14,698 bases of DNA, from assembly GCA_964419255.1 (NCBI GenBank), contig CAYQOU010000085.1, positions 1 to 14,698 of the forward strand, read 5' to 3'. This stretch comes from CAZPHU01 sp964419255. Its GTDB lineage: Bacteria > Fibrobacterota > Chitinivibrionia > Chitinivibrionales > CAYFVL01. Positions 1 to 6,969 of this stretch are shown in pieces (positions within the stretch are counted from its first letter, which is position 1; each line of letters opens with the position of its first letter). The translations under genes and the position numbers were made by a program. The notes beneath the pieces were generated by a model. That model was not told the DNA's origin. It searched no databases and saw nothing but the letters and a program-made list of their open reading frames with translations.

Positions 1-2
1 AG

Positions 3-617
3 GGACTCAAGCTTCTGGGCTATGAGGTGGCGGAAGAGGGGCCCTATGATGATGATGTCTACCGGGCGCATCTGCAGTACATGGCAACCGTCCCCCCGGC
101 AGACCCGAAGGCGCTGAATGAGCTTGAGGATGAAGATGGGAAGATGAAATATGTCGTAAAAAAGGATGACAACCTCGGCATGATAGCGCACAGATTCGGA
201 CTTCCCTCATGGAAATATCTGTACGAGCTTAACCGCGGAAAAATAGGTGATAATCCGGACATGCTGCCTGGTGACATAAAAATCTGCATTCCACAATGGG
301 ACAGCACCGGTGGGGATGAAAAAATCGAGGCGAAAGGCGCAAAGGCGTTTACTTACACCGGTGGGCTTCGGTACTGGTACGTATGGATGCCCTACAGTGT
401 TACCATGACCGATATGAAAGGTGAACTGTATCGGGAAAACGATGACTCGGCACAGCAATCGGAGACATTTGAGACCGAAAAGGAGTATATTGTTACGCGC
501 AAGGATCGGGAGTGTGTACTGGTGCGTGGAACGATACAAAGCGCAGCCGATATCAAAGTACTTGTGCCTGGGGCGCCGGATAAAAGATTGTTCATCAACG
601 AAAACGAATTCGTCTAG
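3..617 (+). CDS. LysM / peptidoglycan-binding domain protein, 5' end cut by window
   Basis: The frame is open to the left edge, so the true start lies outside the window. The GTG at 27 is only an internal codon. The residues before it (LKLLGY, then a short acidic loop and aromatic residues) fit the end of a PG_binding_1-type repeat. Counting from the GTG codon, residues about 41-89 form a LysM domain: a YVVKKDDNLGMIAHRFG start, a WKYLYELN core, and an IGDNPDMLPGDIKICIP end. LysM domains bind N-acetylglucosamine-containing glycans. LysM/PG-binding proteins with this IGDNP wording are, from general knowledge, often adaptors or baseplate-type parts near contractile injection systems. The last roughly 100 residues are not recognised and are rich in aromatic residues and beta-type sequence. 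No signal peptide can be judged because the N-terminus is missing. The next gene starts 14 bp downstream, so the two are probably cotranscribed. Confidence 0.85.
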   Translation, partial: GLKLLGYEVAEEGPYDDDVYRAHLQYMATVPPADPKALNELEDEDGKMKYVVKKDDNLGMIAHRFGLPSWKYLYELNRGKIGDNPDMLPGDIKICIPQWDSTGGDEKIEAKGAKAFTYTGGLRYWYVWMPYSVTMTDMKGELYRENDDSAQQSETFETEKEYIVTRKDRECVLVRGTIQSAADIKVLVPGAPDKRLFINENEFV

Positions 618-631
618 TCGTCGGAGCAGCT

Positions 632-3010
632 ATGAATTATGAATGTAGAACGGTTAAACCGGCCGTACCGATAATCTGGGCCGATGTTCGGGAATGCGTG
701 GTAGATTGTCACATGCACATCATGAGCGGAAACTGTACCCCGATGCCGCTTTTGTGGAACCAGGGAATCCCGAATATCGTCGACAGGTGGCTTCTGATGT
801 CGGGGGGCGGGCTTGCCGGGAGAGCGGGAGACGCCGTAAAGTGTGCGGAAAAACGCATCGAATTGATCCAGGATCTTGCTCAAGCGCTGGTACGTCGATA
901 CGGAATCATTCGGATCGGTACTATCGAAATGGCCGAGGATATCGCGGTTAATAGTATCGTGTATACCGCAATGCTGCTGCGACGAGTCAGCGAGGTTGGT
1001 TTTGACTTCGCGCACTCTCTTTCCGACGGTGTCATCGATTTTGCATCATCGAGCCTCGAGTTTATTTATGCGTCACTGGAAACAGGAGCCTCTTTCAGTC
1101 GTGGAAAATCCCGCATGATATCGGGAGTCGCTCACAGGTTGGAGGAAAGCCGCAATGCTTCATCGACGGACGGTATCATCGGCAAATTTCTATCTTTATC
1201 GAGTACGATCAATCAGAAAATTCTGGAAGGGGCCGCAGGCGCTTTTGATGGGGTTGCAGATGGGCTCGATTATGTGGCGGATCTTACTAATGACCTCGCC
1301 TCGCAGGTGGAGAAGCTGGGACAGAGCATCCACGGTATGCTGGAGCGGATGAAGATAGAAAGCGCGGTTGTTATCTATCTGAGTGCCATGAATCTGAAAA
1401 AGCAGATCGAGCACCGTAGTGACATGCATATAGAGGAGATCAAGGGGCGGATAAGAAAGCTTGACAAAATCATCGACCTTGCCGCCATGAACGTTACGCG
1501 TATCATAAATTCAGTGTCTCCCATTCTGCACATGCTGGATATACAGGGGGGAAGCGCCGCAAGCATTGCCGATAGTGCGGTGAAGGGGAGTGCTGCGAAA
1601 TGGGGAGCACAGACCGAATCGACATTTTTTCCCCTTATCGCGCTTGGTATGGATATGGAATACAGTGCCCTGTGTGGATATGGCGGAGAAAAAATATACC
1701 ACGAGACCAATAGAAAGTATTTGAAGCGTGAGTTTGTAACCGGTCCCGATGGCCAACAGTTCCCGATGTATTTTGAATGCTCACCCGATCATACACCACG
1801 CGATGGGGAGCACTACCGCATAAAGGAGGGGCGCTTCTTCTACTATTACAGACGGACAAGCGCATCCGATCGGGGAGTAGCCCACTGGATGCATGAAAAA
1901 GAACCGGAGCTGTTTAAAAACTGGGACGACCAAGTAAACGAATGTAAGAGCGCGGCGAAGGCGTATCCCTGGAAGGTGTTGAACCTATTTCATTTTGAGC
2001 CGCGGCGTTGGGATGCAAATCCCAGCTATCCGTTCAAATATGTTGTAAGCCCCAACGACAAACCGGGCAGCATCACGGCAGACAAACTGTTCATCGGATT
2101 TAAGATGTATCCGCCGCTTGGATACCGTCCCTGGGATATCAAGAGACTGCCGGGCCTAAAAACTTTTTTTGCCGATTGCGAAAGTAAACAGATTCCAATC
2201 ATATCACACTGCAGTCCGGGAGGCATGTGCACGCACGAGCGGGAGTTCTATTTTGATTTCGACAGACATAATATTGATAGGAAAAACGCCGGGAACCCTG
2301 GTGCCGAGTATGAAGACATTTCCGATGAGAAAGCGCGGCGCACGCGCTATTTTCAGGAAGAGTATACCTCTCCGGCTGCGTGGAAAAAAGTGTTGACCCA
2401 CCACCCGGATCTCAAGCTATGCCTTGCCCACTTCGGCGGATCCGATTTCAAGAAGAACCTTGCCCAGTCGGGCTGGCCTTTCTCATTCGATACGCAATCT
2501 CCCGATTCCTGGCCGCTGTGGAACAGGGAAATTATCGACCTGATCGTTTCGCATGAAAATGTTTATACGGATTTGTCCTATTTCTTCGCGCTCTTTACCG
2601 AAAAGAATATACGAGTCGACTGTATCGCCACGTTCAAGGAGGCGTTAAAGAATGCGATCGCATCAAATACCCGGCTGGCGAACAGAATATTGTTTGGGAC
2701 GGATTGGTACATGATTCTGATGGACAACACCGATTACAAAACAAGTTGTTCACGAGCAAAAGAGGTGATCGACGACATCACCAGGCAGCTCGAGAAGGAG
2801 TGTGTTTTTCCATTGAACAGTATTGATCTGTGGACCCGATTTAGCCTCATCAATCCATTTCGATTCTACGATTTCAGCGCTATCCGAGAACCGTACAGTA
2901 CCGCTTTGAATATGGCAAAAGTGAAAAAAAATAAATTAGTACCTGCAAAAATCGCCATCGAAAAGATGCAGAAAAGAATAGATACTCTGCTGCAGCGAGG
3001 AAGAGTATGA
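632..3010 (+). CDS. Amidohydrolase-family (Amidohydro_2-like) protein with large helical insertion
   Basis: 792 residues, ATG with an SD-like CGGAG about 5 bp upstream. The barrel motifs of the metal-dependent hydrolase superfamily can be followed: H27xH29 on strand 1 (VVDCHMHI), K491 in GFKMYPP on strand 4, H526 in IISHCSPGG on strand 5, H600 in LAHFGGSD on strand 6, and D691 in ILFGTDW on strand 8. These are the expected metal and catalytic residues of the Amidohydro_2 branch (hydrolases and decarboxylases). Between strand 1 and the probable strand 2 (FFPLIALGMDME, near residue 332) lie about 265 residues that look mainly helical, with heptad-like stretches around 215-300. An ordinary family member has about 300-400 residues. 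The C-terminal 50 residues are Lys/Arg-rich. No signal peptide is seen. The gene overlaps the next by 4 bp. Substrate is unknown. I infer an enzyme delivered or scaffolded by the LysM partner, not a housekeeping amidohydrolase. Confidence 0.85.
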   Translation: MNYECRTVKPAVPIIWADVRECVVDCHMHIMSGNCTPMPLLWNQGIPNIVDRWLLMSGGGLAGRAGDAVKCAEKRIELIQDLAQALVRRYGIIRIGTIEMAEDIAVNSIVYTAMLLRRVSEVGFDFAHSLSDGVIDFASSSLEFIYASLETGASFSRGKSRMISGVAHRLEESRNASSTDGIIGKFLSLSSTINQKILEGAAGAFDGVADGLDYVADLTNDLASQVEKLGQSIHGMLERMKIESAVVIYLSAMNLKKQIEHRSDMHIEEIKGRIRKLDKIIDLAAMNVTRIINSVSPILHMLDIQGGSAASIADSAVKGSAAKWGAQTESTFFPLIALGMDMEYSALCGYGGEKIYHETNRKYLKREFVTGPDGQQFPMYFECSPDHTPRDGEHYRIKEGRFFYYYRRTSASDRGVAHWMHEKEPELFKNWDDQVNECKSAAKAYPWKVLNLFHFEPRRWDANPSYPFKYVVSPNDKPGSITADKLFIGFKMYPPLGYRPWDIKRLPGLKTFFADCESKQIPIISHCSPGGMCTHEREFYFDFDRHNIDRKNAGNPGAEYEDISDEKARRTRYFQEEYTSPAAWKKVLTHHPDLKLCLAHFGGSDFKKNLAQSGWPFSFDTQSPDSWPLWNREIIDLIVSHENVYTDLSYFFALFTEKNIRVDCIATFKEALKNAIASNTRLANRILFGTDWYMILMDNTDYKTSCSRAKEVIDDITRQLEKECVFPLNSIDLWTRFSLINPFRFYDFSAIREPYSTALNMAKVKKNKLVPAKIAIEKMQKRIDTLLQRGRV

Positions 3011-4221
3011 GACAAGCAAAAGGCAAGAAATTTGTACTAACCGGCATACTGGTATTCACAACACTATTCGTATGTCGGGAGTGTGCGATTATTTTTTCGG
3101 AAGGAGATCCGATCGTGGATATATCAACTCTCAACCCTCTGGCCGACTCGGCCGACATGCGCCCCCAACTCATAGCCATGAATCGGGAGATTTTTGATAT
3201 CTTCTCGGTTCCGGTTGCAAACGCGGTGGCGACACTGGACAGAAACCAGTCGTTAACCTTGATAGGATTAGAGAATGAAGAGGCCAAATACACGATCGTG
3301 AAGTCTCGGTATATACCACAAGTCAGCGGAGGTGATTTGGAATATGCACCCGTATTCGCTGAGAATCGCATTGCATATACACAAACACGCCGATTTGTCC
3401 TCTTTGATCTGGAAAAAAAGACATTCGAGAAATATCTCGGCGCGATACCTATGCACGAAACGATTAAGTCGGTTCGAAACTTAACTACTTCACCGGAAAC
3501 CTTCCTGCTGGAAATAAATAAACCGGACAAAATTGATCCACGCAGCGACGTTGCCGAGGAGCACGCATTGGAACTGCGTAAGGTGGCCGTGATCGATACC
3601 GGCTATGAGAAGGAACTGAGTGTCCTCAAAACGATAGAAATTCAACGGGAAAATACGCACATAATTTCTCCTACTACCTGGTGTTACGCGCAGGGGGTAT
3701 TGTTTGTCCATGATTTACCTACCGGTCATCTGAAATCATATGATCAGGACTTGAATCCGGTCGATCACCCGTTTGTCCAGATGTTCAACGACAGTGTGCC
3801 GATATTCAGGGAACTGGATCAGCTGGTTGTTCACCCCGAGCTGTCGATGGCTGTTATGGTTGAAATAGATAAAGAAGCTCGTCAGAACTACAAGGTATGG
3901 ATCGCACGATGGGATGGTGACGAGCCGAAGATGACGCCTGTTTTGGGAATAGTGAATGAAATTTACTGCTCCGACTTTCAATTTTCGCCTGATGGCAAAT
4001 GGATGGTATACCGTGACGAAACCGAAGATGATTACAACCCGACGTTTATTGCCCATCCCATAGACCCTGCCAATCCACTTTTTATCGGAAAACCGGTGCG
4101 TCTTGGCAAGATGGTGCGCGAAAACGCCACCCTGCGGTCAACCGCCTGGACCACACGCCCTCAGAGCTTTGTAGCAAACGACGGACTGGTGTTGCAGCGG
4201 TGGATCCTGAAAGGAAAGTAA
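3007..4221 (+). CDS. Membrane-anchored or exported TolB/beta-propeller-like protein
   Basis: 404 residues. The ATG overlaps the previous stop codon (ATGA), with GAGGAAG just upstream, so translational coupling is likely. Residues 1-8 are basic, followed by a hydrophobic segment at about 9-23: an uncleaved anchor or signal peptide. The cysteine at the end of that segment lacks a convincing lipobox. The rest is soluble and beta-rich. Around residue 330 there is a clear PD40/TolB-type blade signature (FSPDGKWMVYRDE), and earlier segments such as NRIAYTQTRRFVLFDLE look like weaker blades, so a beta-propeller facing the periplasm is plausible. No catalytic motif was recognised. Placement directly after the amidohydrolase-like gene suggests a cognate partner or immunity protein. 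That role is inferred only. Confidence 0.75.
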   Translation: MRQAKGKKFVLTGILVFTTLFVCRECAIIFSEGDPIVDISTLNPLADSADMRPQLIAMNREIFDIFSVPVANAVATLDRNQSLTLIGLENEEAKYTIVKSRYIPQVSGGDLEYAPVFAENRIAYTQTRRFVLFDLEKKTFEKYLGAIPMHETIKSVRNLTTSPETFLLEINKPDKIDPRSDVAEEHALELRKVAVIDTGYEKELSVLKTIEIQRENTHIISPTTWCYAQGVLFVHDLPTGHLKSYDQDLNPVDHPFVQMFNDSVPIFRELDQLVVHPELSMAVMVEIDKEARQNYKVWIARWDGDEPKMTPVLGIVNEIYCSDFQFSPDGKWMVYRDETEDDYNPTFIAHPIDPANPLFIGKPVRLGKMVRENATLRSTAWTTRPQSFVANDGLVLQRWILKGK

Positions 4222-4445
4222 TGATCGAAATGGGACGGATCAAGACAAACCCAAGGCATCACTCGCCGGGCGGGGAAATATGGCAAATACACAGGAGAAT
4301 CGCTGTTTGACAAGAAAGGATGGCGTGTACTGAGGGATCCCCTGGGTAGACTCTCTTCAAAGGCGCCGGCCAAATCAAACCATCTCTGCTCGGCTGTTTC
4401 TCTGAATACCACCGTCGTTGGGTATGGGATCGTACCGATGACATT

Positions 4446-4463
4446 TGCCCCTGCTAAGGGGCA
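4446..4463. repeat. Short perfect hairpin
   Basis: TGCCCCT (4446-4452) and AGGGGCA (4457-4463) form a 7-bp stem with a GCTA loop. It lies between the convergent left operon and the sugar transporter. No T-run follows on either strand, so it is not a classic intrinsic terminator, though it could still stall or protect transcripts. Confidence 0.45.
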
Positions 4464-4484
4464 CAGGCTTAATGCTATTACTCC

Positions 4485-4538
4485 CTTTCAGCGGCCGGGC
4501 CCGCGTTTGCTCTTCCCCTTACCAGGGAAGGCTGAAAG
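4485..4538. repeat. Nested inverted repeat, possible dispersed intergenic element
   Basis: CTTTCAGC (4485-4492) pairs with GCTGAAAG (4531-4538). Inside it CTTCCC (4512-4517) pairs with GGGAAG (4525-4530). The right arm is continuous while the left arm has a 19-nt internal bulge. The following purine-rich stretch (about 4540-4572) has the flavour of REP/MITE-like intergenic elements in other genomes. No second copy was noticed in this window, so dispersal is not shown. Confidence 0.4.
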
Positions 4539-4586
4539 TGGTGAGTCGGGGGAGGCCGAAAGGGGAGGGCGGTTTATCCGCTCACC

Positions 4587-5435
4587 TTATCTGCTCAAAG
4601 CCAGGGTGGCTGCTCCGGCAAACAAGACCGCGGCCGATATAAAAAGCCGCATCAGAGCAGCCCGTCCCGTTACTTCCCTGAAATAAAACACCCCCCAACT
4701 TACCCCTACAAAGAGGGCCAGCTGCGTCATGGCAAATCCTGTACCGTATCCCAGATGCAGAAGCGCAAAAAAACTTCCTACATTACCCACATTCCACAGG
4801 ATTCCAGACAAAATTCCCCAGAGAAAAACAGGCTTATAGACGGGGGGACGAATCGCGTATCGGATGACTATTCCCCCCAGAAGAATTCCTAAAGCCATTC
4901 CGGGCAGAAATTCGAAAGGCGACTGTGCCGACAGATTTAACGGGATCAGATAGGCACCAAAAAAAAGCCCCGCCAGGATGCTAAACGGGCTCCATCTGCC
5001 ATTTTCATCCCCATTGCTTTTACCACCAACCGTCGAGAGGCCGACGATTGCTATCAGCAGTAGCACAAGGCCTCCGATTGCGGCCAACGGAGTGGAGTAG
5101 ATGTCTCCCAGAAATAGCTTTCCCCATAATGCGGCCGTTATCACGGCAATCACAACCCACCTGGCGCTGCCTGCAGCCAGCCCCTCACGGCGCACCGCAT
5201 AGAAGCTGCAAACGCTGCCCGCTGTCCAGCACAGCCCCGAAAACAGACTCAGCCATGAGAAATGAAACCCTCCAAGCCGGAAGGCTGCACCGATGGTTGA
5301 TATCGCCACACCGATACTGCTGAGCCATTGATAGTACAGCGGATCACACCGGTTAAAACGGCGCAGGGGCACCAGATAGGAGCCCCAGGAGAAAACGGTG
5401 AAGATCACGGCAATATAGCCCGGATTTATTTCCAT
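4587..5435 (-). CDS. GRP-type sugar permease (drug/metabolite transporter superfamily)
   Basis: 282 residues with about ten hydrophobic helices and almost no soluble region, fitting the inner membrane. The N-terminus (GYIAVIFTVFSWGSYLVPLRRF) carries the helix-1 pattern of the glucose/ribose porter (GRP/RhaT/GlcU) branch of the DMT superfamily, which imports sugars by proton or ion symport. A second, similar half starts near residue 150 (ILAGLFFGAYLIPLNL), consistent with the internal duplication of the family. The ATG has AGG a few bases upstream. It follows the AEC-family gene on the same strand after a 218-bp gap, so separate transcription is possible. The substrate cannot be told from sequence. 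The stop lies beside the inverted-repeat spacer. Confidence 0.85.
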   Translation of the reverse strand: MEINPGYIAVIFTVFSWGSYLVPLRRFNRCDPLYYQWLSSIGVAISTIGAAFRLGGFHFSWLSLFSGLCWTAGSVCSFYAVRREGLAAGSARWVVIAVITAALWGKLFLGDIYSTPLAAIGGLVLLLIAIVGLSTVGGKSNGDENGRWSPFSILAGLFFGAYLIPLNLSAQSPFEFLPGMALGILLGGIVIRYAIRPPVYKPVFLWGILSGILWNVGNVGSFFALLHLGYGTGFAMTQLALFVGVSWGVFYFREVTGRAALMRLFISAAVLFAGAATLALSR

Positions 5436-5653
5436 AAAAACCTGATCGCTAAAGTTGAGTCCGATTGTCGGTGAGGTGCCGGATGAGATGTCTGGAAGGC
5501 CTCTTTTTACCCGCCTGCTGTCTCCGAACTGTTAATCGTTACCTTTAATGACGGCCCGTTAAAATAATAAATACAGGAAAAGTTCGCATCATTCGATTCC
5601 CTTTTTTTTACACATGCAAAACTCAGGTTTTTCCTTTTTCCAGAAAGATATCC

Positions 5654-6598
5654 TCACATGAAAGACAGCACCAGGATGAAGGCAGGCAATGACAAGAGTG
5701 TCGATATGACGATAATACTCCCGGCCAGAGAATCATCTGCACCAAGTTGCTGCGCCATGACAAAAGATGACACCGCGGTCGGACAGGCCAGGTAGAGCAG
5801 GGCAATCTGGTATTCGGTGTGCGGGATATCGATGATCAGGTTTACCAGGAACAAAAAAAGAGGGCCCACTGCCACCTTTATCAGTCCCGCGGCAGTTGCG
5901 CTGAGAGAGTGGCCCTTGATGGCTCCCAGGTTCAGAGAGGCCCCGATTGCCACAAGCGCCAGCGGCAGAGAGGTCCGTCCGAGCAGGTCCAGGGGACGGC
6001 CGAGCATGACCGGCAGTGACAGGCCGGTAAAGGAAAACGTTATCCCTGCGATGCAGGCGACCACCAGAGGATTCGACAGGACACCTCCTGCCATGAACTG
6101 TACACGGCCGATAACCGATTGACCGGCTGATTTCCGTCCGGCCATAAGTATTATCACCGAGACGATATTGTACAGGGGGATGGTTGGAGCCAGTCCGAGC
6201 ACCGCGATCGTCTCGATGTTTTGGGATGCCGAGGGGGGAGCGTCTGTCAGAGCAAACAGCACCACCGGTAAACCGATGAATGCCAGGTTTCCCCGAAACG
6301 CTCCCTGCATAAACGCCGAAAGAGAGGGCGGGGGAAGTCGAAAAAGCGCACCCGTGATGCGGGCGAGCAGCAGCGATAACATTGCCCCGCCAAATAGAAG
6401 CCCGATCAGCCATGCCGCAGCCGACCAGGTAATGGATGCTTGGGAGAGCTTGAGAAAAAGAAGCGCCGGTAGTGTTATCCAGTAGACCATCCGATTGAGA
6501 TTATCGAAAAAGCATCCAGGAGCAAAGCGGGATGAGCGCAGCACAGCACCCAGAATAACCAGCAAGACCAGAGGCGCGAGAGTATTGATAATAAACAT
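5654..6598 (-). CDS. AEC-family transporter (auxin efflux carrier type permease)
   Basis: 314 residues with around ten transmembrane helices, the usual size for bacterial AEC permeases that export malonate, malate or other small anions. The start chosen is the ATG at 6598 (MFIINTLAPLVLLVILGAVL), which opens directly into helix 1. An upstream in-frame ATG at 6712 would add 38 Arg/Ser-rich residues that look non-coding. The two-half layout is visible: helices up to about residue 150, a short basic loop (AGRKSAGQSVIGR), then a second set ending in VISTLLSLPAFILVLSFM. The helix with CPTAVSSFVMAQQLG near residue 270 is typical of the family. There is no good SD before the ATG, so the start is a little uncertain. 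Confidence 0.85.
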   Translation of the reverse strand: MFIINTLAPLVLLVILGAVLRSSRFAPGCFFDNLNRMVYWITLPALLFLKLSQASITWSAAAWLIGLLFGGAMLSLLLARITGALFRLPPPSLSAFMQGAFRGNLAFIGLPVVLFALTDAPPSASQNIETIAVLGLAPTIPLYNIVSVIILMAGRKSAGQSVIGRVQFMAGGVLSNPLVVACIAGITFSFTGLSLPVMLGRPLDLLGRTSLPLALVAIGASLNLGAIKGHSLSATAAGLIKVAVGPLFLFLVNLIIDIPHTEYQIALLYLACPTAVSSFVMAQQLGADDSLAGSIIVISTLLSLPAFILVLSFM

Positions 6599-6969
6599 TT
6601 GAGTTCTTTGTCTGACACCAGTCCTCCTTCCCTCCCGTGTGCGGGACGCGAAGACGGGACGGGATAGGGAAGAGGAAAAGCACATACAGAGTCGAGTATG
6701 GACGGCATTCAATGATGCAAATATAAATAGATACTGTCATGGCTGGTGGTATCATATCAGGTGGTTACAAAGAACAGGCATGCCGACCGGTTTGATTGCG
6801 GACATAAGGCTTTCGTTAAAAAAACGAACACTTACAACAAAAAATGCCCAAAATCGGCCTATAGCAGCCGATTTTGGGGCATGAAATGGGACTGAGAAGG
6901 TTTTTAAAACAGTTTTAGCTGAGTCTGGCCCAGTCGAATTCGGCTCCTGCCCCCCAACCCATCCCCGGA
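6599..6969. other. Gap between metE and the AEC gene
   Basis: 371 bp without a gene. It contains the metE terminator (6839-6881) and the presumed AEC upstream region. A small hairpin TTCGTT / AACGAA (6812-6817 / 6823-6828, AAAAA loop) sits just past the terminator. No convincing sigma-70 or -24/-12 promoter for the AEC gene was found. Confidence 0.5.
6839..6881 (-). terminator. Intrinsic terminator of the cupin-metE operon
   Basis: Read on the minus strand, a stem of about 14 bp (right arm 6867-6881, left arm 6845-6858, one bulged G, 8-nt loop) is followed immediately by six T residues (complement of 6839-6844) and more T-rich sequence. It lies about 90 bp after the metE stop. It is one of the strongest non-coding signals in the window. 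Confidence 0.9.

Larger units (their letters stand above)
4222..4586. other. Spacer between convergent genes, possible decayed reading frame
   Basis: No confident gene. A 29-codon frame starts at the TAATG junction (4221) right after the propeller-like gene, but it has no recognisable content. Frame 1 is open from 4225 to 4686. Its first part (KYGKYTGESLFDKKGWRVLR, from 4276) reads like protein, whereas the part after about 4440 is low in plausibility and runs into inverted repeats and the 3' end of the opposite-strand transporter. I read it as a possible gene remnant followed by a repeat-type intergenic element. Confidence 0.4.

Noticed and set aside
3007..3090. Lipoprotein signal peptide
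   Set aside because: The cysteine after the hydrophobic segment is preceded by LFV, which does not fit the lipobox -1 preference for Gly, Ala or Ser.
4438..4686. Plus-strand 82-codon frame over the transporter 3' end
   Set aside because: No SD; lies across inverted repeats and antisense to a confident gene.
6599..6712. 38-residue N-terminal extension of the AEC transporter from the ATG at 6712
   Set aside because: Arg/Ser-rich, without SD, and placed before a typical family start at 6598.
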